Assembly (NCBI GenBank): GCA_964019135.1
Contig: OZ025248.1
Coordinates: 76,452,119 to 76,516,118, forward strand
Reading direction: 5' to 3'
Source: Arenicola marina
Lineage: Eukaryota > Annelida > Polychaeta > Arenicolidae
DNA: 64,000 bases
Shown: positions 1 to 13,400 of the stretch, in pieces
How positions within the stretch are numbered: position 1 is the first letter of the stretch
Layout: each line of letters opens with the position of its first letter
The notes under the pieces: generated by a model
What the model was told of the DNA's origin: nothing
The model's database searches: none
What the model saw: the letters and a program-made list of their open reading frames with translations, nothing else
Position numbers and translations under genes: made by a program

Positions 1-2950
1 AGGACAGCGGACAGGACAGGGGGCAGGACAGGGGACAGGACAGGGGGCAGGGCAGGGGACAGGACAGGGTACAGGACAGGGGACAGGACAGGGGACAGGA
101 CAGGAGGCAGGACAGGAGGCAGGAGAGGGGGCAGGACAGGGGGCAGGACAGGGGCAGGGCAGGAGGCAGGACAGGAGGCAGGACAGGAGGCAGGACAGGG
201 GACAGGACAGGAGGCAGGACAGGGACAGGACAGGGGACAGGACAGGGGGCAGGACAGGAGGCAGGACAGGAGGCAGGACAGGAGGCAGGCCAGGAGGCAG
301 GACAGGGGACCGGACAGGGGGCAGGACAGGGGGCAGGAGAGGGGGCAGGGCAGGAGGCAGGACAGGAGGCAGGACAGGGGACAGGACAGGAGGCAGGACA
401 GGGGACAGGACAGGGGACAGGACAGGGGGCAGGACAGGAGGCAGGACAGGAGGCAGGACAGGAGGCAGGACAAGAGGCAGGGCAGGAGGCAGGCAGGAGG
501 CAGGCCAGGAGGCAGGACAGGGGGCAGGACAGGGGGCAGGACAGGAGGCGGGACAGGGGGCAGGACAGGAGGCAGGACAAGAGGCAGGACAGGAGGCAGG
601 GCAGGAGGCAGGCCAGGAGGCAGGACAGGGGGCAGGACAGGGGGCAGGACAGGAGGCAGGACAGGGGGCAGGACAGGGGGCAGGACAGGGGACAGGACAG
701 GAGGCAGGACAGGAGGCAGGACAGGGGGCAGGACAGGGGGCAGGACAGGGGGCAGGGCAGGAGGCAGGCCAGGGGGCAGGACCAGGGGGCAGGACAGGGG
801 ACAGGACAGGAGGCAGGACAGGAGGCAGGACAGGAGGCAGGACAGGAGGCAGGACAGGGGGCAGGACAGGAGGCAGGACAGGGGGCAGGACAGGGGGCAG
901 GACAGGAGACAGGACAGGAAGCAGGACAGGAGGCAGGACAGGAGGCAGGACAGGAGGCAGGACAGGAGGCAGGACAGGAGGCAGGGCAGGAGGCAGGACA
1001 GGAGGCAGGACAGGAGGCAGGACAGGGGGCAGGACAGGAGGCAGGACAGGAGGCAGGACAGGAGGCAGGACAGGGGGCAGGACAGGAAGAAGGACAGAAG
1101 GCAGGACAGGAGGCAGGACAGGGGGCAGGACAGGGGACAGGACAGGAGGCAGGACAGGGGGCAGGACAGGAGGCAGGACATGAGGCAGGACAGGGGGCAG
1201 GACAGGGGGCAGGACAGGGGGCAGGACAAGAGGCAGGACAGGAGGCAGGACAAGAGGCAGGACAGGAGCCAGGACAGGAGGCAGGACAGGGGGCAGGACA
1301 GGGGGCAGGACAGGGGGCAGGGCAAGAGGCAGGAGAGGAGGCAGGACAAGAGGCAGGACAGGGGGCAGGACAGGAGGCAGGACAGGGGGCAGGACAGGGG
1401 GCAGGACAGGAGGCAGGACAGGAGGCAGGACAGGAGGCAGGACAGGAGGCAGGACAGGGGGCAGGACAGGAGGCAGGACAGGGGGCAGGACAGGAGACAG
1501 GACAGGAAGCAGGACAGGAGGCAGGACATGAGGCAGGACAGGGGGCAGGACAGGGGGCAGGACAGGGGGCAGGACAAGAGGCAGGACAGGAGGCAGGACA
1601 AGAGGCAGGACAGGGGGCAGGACAGGAGGCAGGACAGGGGGCAGGACAGGGGGCAGGACAGGGGGCAGGACAAGAGGCAGGAGAGGAGGCAGGACAAGAG
1701 GCAGGACAGGGGGCAGGACAGGAGGCAGGACAGGGGGCAGGACAGGAGGCAGGACAGGGGGCAGGACAGGAGGCAGGACAGGAGGCAGGACAGGAGGCAG
1801 GACAGGGGGCGGGACAGGAGGCAGGACAGGAGGCAGGACAGGAGGCAGGACAGGAGGCAGGACAGGAGGCAGGACAGGAAGAAGGACAGAAGGCAGGACA
1901 GGAGGCAGGACAGGGGGCAGGACAGGAGGCAGGACATGAGGCAGGACAGGGGGCAGGACAGGGGGCAGGACAAGAGGCAGGACAGGGGGCAGGACAGGAA
2001 GAAGGACAGAAGGCAGGACAGGAGGCAGGACAGGGGGCAGGACAGGAGGCAGGACAGGAGGCAGGACAGGAGGCAGGACAGGGGGCAGGACAGGAAGAAG
2101 GACAGAAGGCAGGACAGGAGGCAGGACAGGGGGCAGGACAGGAGGCAGGACATGAGGCAGGACAGGGGGCAGGACAGGGGGCAGGACAAGAGGCAGGACA
2201 GGAGGCAGGACAAGAGGCAGGACAGGAGGCAGGACAGGGGGCGGGACAGGAGGCAGGACAGGAGGCAGGACAGGAGGCAGGACAGGAGGCAGGACAGGGG
2301 GCGGGACAGGAGGCAGGACAGGAGGCAGGACAGGAGGCAGGACAGGAGGCAGGACAGGGGCAGGACAGGAAGAAGGACAGAAGGCAGGACAGGAGGCAGG
2401 ACAGGGGGCAGGACAGGAGGCAGGACATGAGGCAGGACAGGGGGCAGGACAGGGGGCAGGACAAGAGGCAGGACAGGAGGCAGGACAGGAGGCAGGACAG
2501 GAGGCAGGACAGGGGGCGGGACAGGAGGCAGGACAGGAGGCAGGACAGGAGGCAGGACAGGAGGCAGGACAGGGGGCAGGACAGGAAGAAGGACAGAAGG
2601 CAGGACAGGAGGCAGGACAGGGGGCAGGACAGGAGGCAGGACATGAGGCAGGACAGGGGGCAGGACAGGGGGCAGGACAAGAGGCAGGACAGGAGGCAGG
2701 ACAAGAGGCAGGACAGGGGGCAGGACAGGAGGCAGGACAGGGGGCAGGACAGGGGGCAGGACAGGGGGCAGGACAAGAGGCAGGAGAGGAGGCAGGACAA
2801 GAGGCAGGACAGGGGGCAGGACAGGAGGCAGGACAGGGGGCAGGACAGGAGGCAGGACAGGGGGCAGGACAGGAGGCAGGACAGGAGGCAGGACAGGAGG
2901 CAGGACAGGAGGCAGGACAGGGGGCAGGACAGGGGGCAGGACAGGAGGCA
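1..2950. repeat. 12-bp minisatellite array, truncated by the window start
   Basis: Tandem units of CAGGACAGGRGG, where position 10 is A or G, giving about 245 copies. The array continues to the left of the window. Positions 1-1000 hold many one- or two-base indels and C/G substitutions (for example GGCCAGG near 285 and 765). Positions 1000-2950 are much cleaner, so purity rises to the right. A block marked by a single-base variant (ACATGAGG in place of ACAGGAGG) recurs at 1180, 1528, 1936, 2152, 2427 and 2643. The spacings are 348, 408, 216, 275 and 216 bp, close to multiples of 12, so blocks of units were copied. One missing G near 2355 accounts for the 275. The + strand reads as Gln-Asp-Arg-Gly/Arg without stops because 12 is a multiple of three; I do not regard this as a protein. 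Confidence 0.97.
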
Positions 2951-3556
2951 GTGGCGGGGGGGGGAATAAAGGAAGAGGTCGTGGCGGCCGGGGGGCGTGG
3001 AATAGAGGAAGAGGTCGTGGCGGGGGGGGGTGGGTGGAATAGAGGAGGAGGTCGTGGCGGGAGGGGGGTAGAGGAATAGGTCCTGGCGGGTGGGGGGGAT
3101 TAAAGGAAGCGGTTGTGGCGGGGGGGGGGGAATAAAGGAAGAGGTCGTGGCGGGGGGAGGAATGGAGGAAGGTATCGTGGCGTGGGGGGGGGGGTGGAGG
3201 AAGAGGTCGTGGCGGGGGGAGGGGAGGGGGGGGGGGGCCGGTAGAGGAAGAGGTCGTGGTGGGAGTCGGGTGGAATAGAGGAAGTGGTCGGGGCGGGGGT
3301 CGGGTGGAAGAGAGGAAGAGATTGTGGCGGGGGGGGGGGGGTGGAATAGAGAAAGAGATTGTGGCGGGGGGGTGGGGGGTGGAATAGAGGAAGAGGTCGT
3401 GGCGGTTGGCGGATGGAATAGAGGAAGAGGTTGTGGCTGGGGGGGGGGGGTGGAACAGGGGAAGAGGTCGTGGCGACAGGGAGGGGGGAAGTGGTGGAAG
3501 TGGGCGGGGGGGACGGGTGGTAGGGGGGCAGGGGGTAGATAGAAGAAGAGGCCGTG
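2951..3556. repeat. G-rich degenerate minisatellite, about 32-40 bp unit with long G runs
   Basis: About fifteen degenerate units are marked by GAGGTCGTGGCGG or close variants, seen near 2978, 3016, 3051, 3142, 3206, 3358, 3398 and 3467. Between them lie GGAATAGAGGAA and runs of 7 to 12 G. Unit length varies mainly because the G run varies. Every unit has several G tracts of three or more, so the + strand could form G-quadruplexes throughout. It abuts the 12-bp array directly with no unique spacer. Short glycine/arginine-rich reading frames here are a by-product of composition. Confidence 0.88.
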
Positions 3557-3820
3557 GACTGTCATCAGATTCGTGATTTAAAACAGCGTCCATTACTGTC
3601 CCATGCGATGGGTTGAGCAGAGCAGTCCATAGAGCGACCATTGGACATTGCCCACCCCCCCCCCTCCTCCCCAACTCCTGTCTAACATGCTCCTTACATC
3701 ACGCTGTTCTACGGGGTTGTCGTGACCAAGTTGATAGGGATGCTTAGACTTTATAGCTTCACTGACACACCATGTACTGCAGGCGAGGGCCTCAATTGTC
3801 ATAACGTGCCATTGCTGGTA
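3557..3820. other. Unique spacer, no gene seen
   Basis: Non-repetitive island of about 260 bp between the G-rich array and the 27-bp array. It holds a C run at 3653-3664 and otherwise mixed-composition sequence. The only reading frame, on the minus strand across 3593-3853, runs into the 27-bp array and resembles nothing I know. Confidence 0.7.
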
Positions 3821-6800
3821 AGCCAATGAGCCCAGTCTCTTTTCACAAGCCAATGAGCCCAGTCTCTTTTAACAAGCCAATGAGCCCAGTCTCTTTTCAC
3901 AAGCCAATGAGCCCAGTCTCTTTTCACAAGCCAATGAGCCCAGTCTCTTTTAACAAGCCACTGAGCCCAGTCTCTTTTAACTAGCCAATGAGCCCAGTCT
4001 CTTTTCACAAGCCAATGAGCCCAGTCCCTTTTCACAAGCCAATGAGCCCAGTCTCTTTTCACAAGCCAATGAGCCCAGTCTCTTTTAACAAGCCAATGAG
4101 CCCAGTCTCTTTTCACAAGCCAATGAGCCCAGTCTCTTTTCACAAGCCAATGAGCCCAGTCTCTTTTCACAAGCCAATGAGCCCAGTCTCTTTTCACAAG
4201 CCAATGAGCCCAGTTTCTTTTAACTAGCCACTGAGCCCAGTCTCTTTTCACAAGCCAATGAGCCCAGTCTCTTTTCACAAGCCAATGAGCCCAGTCTCTT
4301 TTCACAAGCCAATGAGCCCAGTCTCTTTTCACAAGCCAATGAGCCCAGTCTCTTTTCACAAGCCAATGAGCCCAGTTTCTTTTAACTAGCCACTGAGCCC
4401 AGTCTCTTTTAACTAGCCACTGAGCCCAGTCTCTTTTAACAAGCCAATGAGCCCAGTCTCTTTTCACAAGCCAATGAGCCCAGTCTCTTTTAATAAGCCA
4501 ATGAGCCCAGTCTCTTTTCACAAGCCAATGAGCCCAGTCTCTTTTAACAAGCCACTGAGCCCAGTCTCTTTACACAAGCCAATGAGCCTAGTCTCTTTTA
4601 ACAAGACACTGAGCCTAGTCTCCTTTCAAAAGCCAATGAGCCTAGTCTCTTTTCACTAGCCACTGAGCCCGGTCTCTTTTAACTAGCCAATGAGCCCAGT
4701 CTCTTTTCACATGCCAATGTGCCCAGTCTCTTTTAACAAGCCACTGAGCCCAGTCTCTTTACACAAGCCAATGAGCCTAGTCTCTTTTCACTAGCAACTG
4801 AGCCCGGTCTCTTTTAACAAGCCACTGAGCCCAGTCTCTTTTCACAAGCCAATGAGCCCAGTCTCTTTTAACTAGCCACTGAGCCCAGTCTCTTTTCACA
4901 AGCCAATGAGCCCAGTCTCTTTTCACAAGCCAATGAGCCCAGTCTCTTTTCACAAGCCAATGAGCCCAGTCCCCTTTCACAAGCCAATGAGCCTAGTCAC
5001 TTTTAACAAGCCAATGAGCCCAGTCTCTTTGAACAAGCCAATGAGCCCAGTCTCTTTTAACAAGCCACTGATCCCAGTCTCTTTACACAAGCCAATGAGC
5101 CTAGTCTCTTTTAACAAGACACTGAGCCTAGTCTCCTTTCACAAGCCAATGAGCCTAGTCTCTTTTCACTAGCAACTGAGCCCGGTCTCTTTTAACAAGC
5201 CACTGAGCCCAGTCTCTTTACACAAGCCAATGAGCCCAGTCTCTTTTAACAAGCCACTGAGCCCAGTCTCTTTTCACAAGCCAATGAGCCCAGTCTCTTT
5301 TAACTAGCCACTGAGCCCAGTCTCTTTTCACAAGCCAATGAGCCCAGTCTCTTTTCACAAGCCAATGAGCCCAGTCTCTTTTAACAAGCCAATGAGCCTA
5401 GTCTCTTTTAACAAGCCAATGAGCCCAGTATCTTTTAACAAGCCAATGAGCCCAGTCTCTTTTCACAAGCCACTGAGCCCGGTCTCTTTTCACAAGCCAA
5501 TGAGCCCAGTCTCTTTTAACTAGCCAATGAGCCCAGTCTCTTTTCACAAGCCAATGAGCCTAGTCTCTTTTAACACGCCAATGAGCCTAGTCTCTTTTAA
5601 CAAGCCAATGAGCCCAGTCTCTTTTAACAAGCCAATGAGCCTAGTCTCTTTTAACAAGACACTGAGCCTAGTCTCCTTTCACAAGCCAATGAGCCTAGTC
5701 TCTTTTCACTAGCCACTGAGCCCGGTCTCTTTTAACTAGCCAATGAGCCCAGTCTCTTTTCACAAGCCAAAGAGCCCAGTCTCTTTTCACAAGCCAATGA
5801 GCCCAGTCTCTTTTAATAAGCCAATGAGCCCAGTCTCTTTTCACAAGCCAATGAGCCCAGTCTCTTTTAACAAGCCACTGAGCCCAGTCTCTTTACACAA
5901 GCCAATGAGCCTAGTCTCTTTTAACAAGACACTGAGCCTAGTCTCCTTTCAAAAGCCAATGAGCCTAGTCTCTTTTCACTAGCCACTGAGCCCGGTCTCT
6001 TTTAACTAGCCAATGAGCCCAGTCTCTTTTCACATGCCAATGTGCCCAGTCTCTTTTAACAAGCCACTGAGCCCAGTCTCTTTACACAAGCCAATGAGCC
6101 TAGTCTCTTTTCACTAGCAACTGAGCCCGGTCTCTTTTAACAAGCCACTGAGCCCAGTCTCTTTTCACAAGCCAATGAGCCCAGTCTCTTTTAACTAGCC
6201 ACTGAGCCCAGTCTCTTTTCACAAGCCAATGAGCCCAGTCTCTTTTCACAAGCCAATGAGCCCAGTCTCTTTTCACAAGCCAATGAGCCCAGTCTCTTTT
6301 CACAAGCCAATGAGCCCAGTCTCTTTTCACAAGCCACTGAGCCCAGTCTCTTTTCACAAGCCAATGAGCCCAGTCTCTTTTAACTAGCCACTGAGCCCAG
6401 TCTCTTTTCACAAGCCAATGAGCCCAGTCTCTTTTCACAAGCCAATGGGCCCAGTCCCCTTTCACAAGCCAATGAGCCTAGTCTCTTTTAACAAGCCAAT
6501 GAGCCCAGTATCTTTTAACAAGCCAATGAGCCCAGTCTCTTTTCACAAGCCACTGAGCCCGGTCTCTTTTCACAAGCCAATGAGCCCAGTCTCTTTTAAC
6601 TAGCCAATGAGCCCAGTCTCTTTTCACAAGCCAATGAGCCTAGTCTCTTTTAACACGCCAATGAGCCTAGTCTCTTTTAACAAGCCAATGAGCCCAGTCT
6701 CTTTTAACAAGCCAATGAGCCTAGTCTCTTTTAACAAGACACTGAGCCTAGTCTCCTTTCACAAGCCAATGAGCCTAGTCTCTTTTCACTAGCCACTGAG

Positions 6801-9800
6801 CCCGGTCTCTTTTAACTAGCCAATGAGCCCAGTCTCTTTTCACAAGCCAAAGAGCCCAGTCTCTTTTCACATGCCAATGAGCCCAGTCTCTTTTAACAAG
6901 CCACTGAGCCCAGTCTCTTTACACAAGCCGATGAGCCTAGTCTCTTTTAACAAGACACTGAGCCTAGTCTCCTTTCACAAGCCAATGAGCCTAGTCTCTT
7001 TTCACTAGCAACTGAGCCCGGTCTCTTTTAACAAGCCACTGAGCCCAGTCTCTTTACACAAGCCATTGAGCCCAGTCTCTTTTAACAAGCCACTGAGCCC
7101 AGTCTCTTTTAACAAGCCACTGAGCCCAGTCTCTTTACACAAGCCAATGAGCCCAGTCTCTTTTAACAAGCCACTGAGCCCAGTCTCTTTTCACAAGCCA
7201 ATGAGCCCAGTCTCTTTTAACTAGCCACTGAGCCCAGTCTCTTTTCACAAGCCAATGAGCCCAGTCTCTTTTCACAAGCCAATGAGCCCAGTCTCTTTTC
7301 ACAAGCCAATGGGCCCAGTCCCCTTTCACAAGCCAATGAGCCTAGCCTCTTTTAACAAGCCAATGAGCCCAGTATCTTTTAACAAGCCAATGAGCCCAGT
7401 CTCTTTTCACAAGCCACTGAGCCCGGTCTCTTTTCACAAGCCAATGAGCCCAGTCTTATTTAACTAGCCAATGAGCCCAGTCTCTTTTCACAAGCCAATG
7501 AGCCTAGTCTCTTTTAACACGCCAATGAGCCTAGTCTCTTTTAACAAGCCAATGAGCCCAGTCTCTTTTAACAAGCCAATGAGCCTAGTCTCTTTTAACA
7601 AGACACTGAGCCTAGTCTCCTTTCACAAGCCAATGAGCCCAGTCTCTTTTCACTAGCCACTGAGCCCGGTCTCTTTTAACTAGCCAATGAGCCCAGTCTC
7701 TTTTCACAAGCCAAAGAGCCCAGTCTCTTTTCACATGCCAATGTGCCCAGTCTCTTTTAACAAGCCACTGAGCCCAGTCTCTTTACACAAGCCAATGAGC
7801 CTAGTCTCTTTTAACAAGACACTGAGCCTAGTCTCCTTTCACAAGCCAATGAGCCTAGTCTCTTTTCACTAGCAACTGAGCCCGGTCTCTTTTAACAAGC
7901 CACTGAGCCCAGTCTCTTTACACAAGCCATTGAGCCCAGTCTCTTTTAACAAGCCACTGAGCCCAGTCTCTTTTCACAAGCCAATGAGCCCAGTCTCTTT
8001 TAACTAGCCACTGAGCCCAGTCTCTTTTCACAAGCCAATGAGCCCAGTCTCTTTTCACAAGCCAATGAGCCCAGTATCTTTGAACAAGCCAATGAGCCCA
8101 GTCTCTTTGAACAAGCCACTGAGCCCGGTCTCTTTTCACAAGCCAATGAGCCCAGTCCCCTTTCACAAGCCAATGAGCCCAGTCTCTTTTAACTAGCCAC
8201 TGAGCCCAGTCTCTTTTCACAAGCCAATGAGCCTAGTCTCTTTTAACACGCCAATGAGCCTAGTCTCTTTTAACAAGCCAATGAGCCCAGTCTCTTTTAA
8301 CAAGCCAATGAGCCTAGTCTCTTTTAACTAGCCAATGAGCCTAGTCTCTTTTAACAAGCCAATAAGCCCAGTCTCTTTTCACAAGCCAATGTGCCCAGTC
8401 TCTTTTAACAAGCCACTGAGCCCAGTCTCTTTACACAAGCCAATGAGCCTAGTCTCTTTTAACAAGACACTGAGCCTAGTCTCCTTTCACAAGCCAATGA
8501 GCCTAGTCTCTTTTCACTAGCCACTGAGTCCGGTCTCTTTTAACAAGCCACTGAGCCCAGTCTCTTTACACAGGCCAATGAGCCCAGTCTCTTTTAACAA
8601 GCCACTGAGCCCAGTCTCTTTACACAAGCCAATGAGCCTAGTCTCTTTTAACAAGACACTGAGCCTAGTCTCCTTTCACAAGCCAATGAGCCTAGTCTCT
8701 TTTCACTAGCCACTGAGTCCGGTCTCTTTTAACAAGCCACTGAGCCCAGTCTCTTTACACAGGCCAATGAGCCCAGTCTCTTTTAACAAGCCACTGAGCC
8801 CAGTCTCTTTTCACAAGCCAATGAGCCTAGTCTCTTTTAACAAGCAACTGAGCCCGGTCTCTTTTCACAAGCCAATGAGCCCAGTCTCTTTTAACAAGCC
8901 ACTGAGCCCAGTCGCTTTTCACAAGCCGATGAACCCAGTCTCCTTTAACAAGCCACTGAGCCTAGTCTCTTTTCACAAGCCAATGAGCCTAGTCTCTTTT
9001 AACAAGCCGATGAACCCAGTCTCTTTTCACAAGCCAATGAGCCCAGTCTCTTTTCACAAGCCACTGAGCCTAGTCTCTTTTCACAGGCCACTGAGCCCAG
9101 TCTCCTTTAACAAGCCAATGAGCCTAGTCTCTTTTAACAAGCCACTGAGCCCAGTCTCTTTACACAAGCCAATGAGCCTAGTCTCTTTTAACAAGACACT
9201 GAGCCTAGTCTCCTTTCACAAGCCAATGAGCCTAGTCTCTTTTCACTAGCCACTGAGCCCGGTCTCTTTTAACTAGCCACTGAGCCCAGTCTCTTTTCAC
9301 AAGCCAATGAGCCCAGTCTCTTTTAACTAGCCACTGAGCCCAGTCTCTTTTCACAAGCCAATGAGCCCAGTCTTATTTCACAAGCCAATGAGCCCAGTCT
9401 CTTTTCACAAGCCAATGAGCCCAGTCTCTTTTCACAAGCCAATGAGCCCAGTCTCTTTGAAGAAGCAACTGAGCCTGGTCTCTTTTCACAAGCCAATGAG
9501 CCCAGTCTCTTTTCACAAGCCAATGAGCCCAGTCTCTTTTAAATAGCCACTGAGCCCAGTCTCTTTTCACAAGCCAATGAGCCTAGTCTCTTTTAACAAG
9601 CCAATGAGCCTAGTCTCTTTTAACAAGCCACTGAGCCTAGTCTGTTTTAACAAGCCGATGAACCCAGTCTCTTTTAACAAGCCGATGAACCCAGTCTCTT
9701 TTCACAAGCCAATGAGCCCAGTCTCTTTTAACAAGCCAATGAGCCTAGTCTTATTTAACAAGCCAATGAGCCTAGTCTCTTTTAACAAGCCACTGAGCCT

Positions 9801-10389
9801 AGTCTCTTTTAACAAGCCGATGAACCCAGTCTCTTTTAACAAGCCGATGAACCCAGTCTCTTTTCACAAGCCAATGAGCCCAGTCTCTTTTAACAAGCCA
9901 ATGAGCCTAGTCTTATTTAACAAGCCAATGAGCCTAGTCTCTTTTAACAAGCCACTGAGCCTAGTCTCTTTTAACAAGCCGATGAACCCAGTCTCTTTTA
10001 ACAAGCCGATGAACCCAGTCTCTTGTAACAAGCCAATGAGCCCAGTCTCTTTTAACAAGCCACTGAGCCTAGTCTCTTTTAACAAGCCGATGAACCCAGT
10101 CTCTTTTAACAAGCCGATGAACCCAGTCTCTTTTAACAAGCCAATGAGCCCAGTCTCTTTTAACAAGCCGATGAACCCAGTCTCTTTTAACAAGCCAATG
10201 AGCCCAGTCTCTTTTAACAAGCCAATGAGCCCAGTCTCTTTTAACTAGCCAGTGAGCCCAGTCTCTTTTAACAAGCCACTGAGCCTAGTCTCTTTTAACA
10301 AGCCGATGAACCCAGTCTCTTTTAACAAGCCGATGAACCCAGTCTCTTTTCACAAGCCAATGAGCCCAGTCTCTTTTAACAAGCCACTG
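3821..10389. repeat. 27-bp minisatellite array, about 243 copies
   Basis: The unit is 27 bp; an example is 3848-3874, beginning AAGCCAATGAGCCCAGTCTC and ending TTTTCAC. Common variants change CAATG to CACTG, CCCAGT to CCTAGT, TTCAC to TTAAC, and AAGCC to TAGCC; the last creates in-frame stops. The array has higher-order structure. The block at 5338-5712 is nearly repeated at 6418-6792 (offset 1080 bp, 40 units), and 6607-6792 recurs at 7471-7656 (offset 864 bp, 32 units). The right end (about 9577-10389) is a distinct subfamily with GATGAACCC and a six-unit (162 bp) higher-order period, seen by the TCTTATTT marker at 9749 and 9911. Being 9 codons long, the unit gives stop-free stretches on both strands (MSPVSFHKP forward, KRDWAHWLV reverse); these are not genes. 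Confidence 0.97.
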
Positions 10390-10462
10390 ACCGGGAATGC
10401 ATTCGCATGGCAGTTTTCCTTTAATAAATAAGAATGTGTGGCTTATGTGTTGTAGTTTATCG
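10390..10462. other. Short unique spacer with AATAAA hexamer
   Basis: A 73-bp non-repetitive junction between the 27-bp and GGT/GAT arrays. It contains AATAAA at 10423-10428 in an AT-rich stretch. No function can be assigned from the sequence alone. Confidence 0.6.
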
Positions 10463-13400
10463 CTGTGATGGCGGTGAGAATAGCGGTGATGGTGGTGGTG
10501 GCGGTGGTGATGGTGGTGTCAGTGGTGACGATAGCGGTGATGATGGTGATGGCGGTGATGATGGTGACGATAGCGGTGATGATTATGGTGATGGCGGTGA
10601 TGATGGTGACGATAGCGGTGATGATTATGGTGATGGCGGTGATGATGATGGTGATGGTGATGACGATAGCGGTGATGATGGTGATGGCGGTGATGATGGT
10701 GACGATAGCGGTGATGATGGTGGTGGTGGCGGTGATGATGGTGGTGACGATAGCGGTGATGATGGTGGTGGTGGCGGTGATGATGGTGGTGGTGGCGGTG
10801 ATGATGGTGGTGGTGGCGGTGATGATGGTGGTGAGGATAGCGGTGATGATGGTGGTGGTGGCGGTGATGATGGTGGTGACAATAGCGGTGATGATGGTGG
10901 TGACGATAGCGGTGATGATGGTGGTGACAATAGCGGTGATGATGGTGGTGACGATAGCGGTGATGATGATGGTGACAATAGCGGTGATGATGGTGGTGAC
11001 GATAGCGGTGATGATGGTGGTGAGGATAGCGGTGATGATGGTGGTGACAATAGCGGTGATGATGGTGGTGACGATAGCGGTGATGATGATGGTGACAATA
11101 GCGGTGATGATGGTGGTGACGATAGCGGTGATGATGGTGGTGAGGATAGCGGTGATGATGGTGTTGGTGGCGGTGATGATGGTGGTGGTGGCGGTGATGA
11201 TGGTGGTGGTGGCGGTGATAATGGTGGTGACGATAGCGGTGATGATGGTGGTGGTGGCGGTGATGATGGTGGTGGTGGCGGTGATGATGGTGGTGGTGGC
11301 GGTGATGATGGTGGTGACAATAGCGGTGATGATGGTGGTGACGATAGCGGTGATGATGGTGGTGACAATAGCGGTGATGATGGTGGTGACGATAGCGGTG
11401 ATGATGGTGGTGACAATAGCGGTGATGACGGTGGTGGTGGTGGTGGCGGTGATGATGGTGGTGGCGGTGATGATGGTGGTGGTGGCGGTGATGATGGTGG
11501 TGACAATAGCGGTGATGATGGTGGTGACGATAGCGATGATGATGGTGGTGACAATAGCGGTGATGATGGTGGTGGTGGCGGTGATGATGGTGGTGGTGGC
11601 GGTGATGATGGTGGTGGCGGTGATGATGGTGGTGGTGGCGGTGATGATGGTGGTGACGATAGCGGTGATGATGGTGGTGGTGGCGGTGATGATGGTGGTG
11701 GTGGCGGTGATGATGGTGGTGGTGGCGGTGATGATGGTGGTGAGGATAGCGGTGATGATGGTGGCGGTGGCGGTGATGATGGTGGTGACAATAGCGGTGA
11801 TGATGGTGGTGACGATAGCGGTGATGATGGTGGTGACAATAGCGGTGATGATGGTGGTGACGATAGCGGTGATGATGGTGGTGACAATAGCGGTGATGAT
11901 GGTGGTGACGATAGCGGTGATGATGGTGGTGGGGATAGCGGTGATGATGGTGGTGACGATAGCGGTGATGATGGTGGTGGTGGCGGTGATGATGGTGGTG
12001 GTGGCGGTGATGATGGTGGTGGTGGCGGTGATAATGGTGGTGACGATAGCGGTGATGATGGTGGTGGTGGCGGTGATGATGGTGGTGGTGGCGGTGATGA
12101 TGGTGGTGGTGGCGGTGATGATGGTGGTGGTGGCGGTGATGATGGTGGTGACAATAGCGGTGATGATGGTGGTGACGATAGCGGTGATGATGGTGGTGAC
12201 AATAACGGTGATGATGGTGGTGGTGGCGGTGATGATGGTGGTGGCGGTGATGATGGTGGTGGTGGCGGTGATGATGGTGGTGACAATAGCGGTGATGATG
12301 GTGGTGACGATAGCGGTGATGATGGTGGTGACAATAGCGGTGATGATGGTGGTGGTGGCGGTGATGATGGTGGTGGTGGCGGTGATGATGGTGGTGGCGG
12401 TGATGATGGTGGTGGTGGCGGTGATGATGGTGGTGACGATAGCGGTGATGATGGTGGTGACGATAGCGGTGATGATGGTGGTGACGATAGCGGTGATGAT
12501 GGTGGTGGTGGCGGTGATGGTGGTGGTGGCGGTGATGATGGTGGTGGTGGCGGTGATGATGGTGGTGACAATAGCGGTGATGATGGTGGTGAGGATAGCG
12601 GTGATGATGGTGGTGACGATAGCGGTGATGATGGTGGTGAGGATAGCGGTGATGATGGTGGTGGTGGCGGTGATGATGGTGGTGACGATAGCGGTGATGA
12701 TGGTGGTGAGGATAGCGGTGATGATGGTGGTGAGGATAGCGGTGATGATGGTGGTGAGGATAGCGGTGATGATGGTGGTGAGGATAGCGGTGATGATGGT
12801 GGTGGTGGCGGTGATGATGATGGTGATGGTGATGACGATAGCGGTGATGATGATGGTGGCGGTGATGATGGTGGTGGTGGCGGTGATGATGGTGGTGGTG
12901 GCGGTGATAATGGTGGTGACGATAGCGGTGATGATGGTGGTGGTGGCGGTGATGATGGTGGTGACAATAGCGGTGATGATGGTGGTGACGATAGCGGTGA
13001 TGATGGTGGTGACAATAGCGGTGATGATGGTGGTGAGGATAGCGGTGATGATGGTGGTGGTGGCGGTGATGATGGTGGTGGTGGTGGCGGTGATGATGGT
13101 GGTGGTGGCGGTGACGATGGTGGTGACGATAGCGGTGATGATGGTGGTGGTGGCGGTGATGATGGTGGTGGTGGCGGTGATGATGGTGGTGACGATAGCG
13201 GTGATGATGATGGTGGTGGCGGTGATGATGGTGGTGGTGGCGGTGATGATGGTGGTGACGATAGCGGTGATGATGGTGGTGGTGACGATAGCGGTGATGA
13301 TGGTGGTGACGATAGCGGTGATGATGGTGGTGGTGGCGGTGATGATGATGGTGGTGACGGTGATGATGGTGGTGACAATAGCGGTGATGATGGTGGTGAC

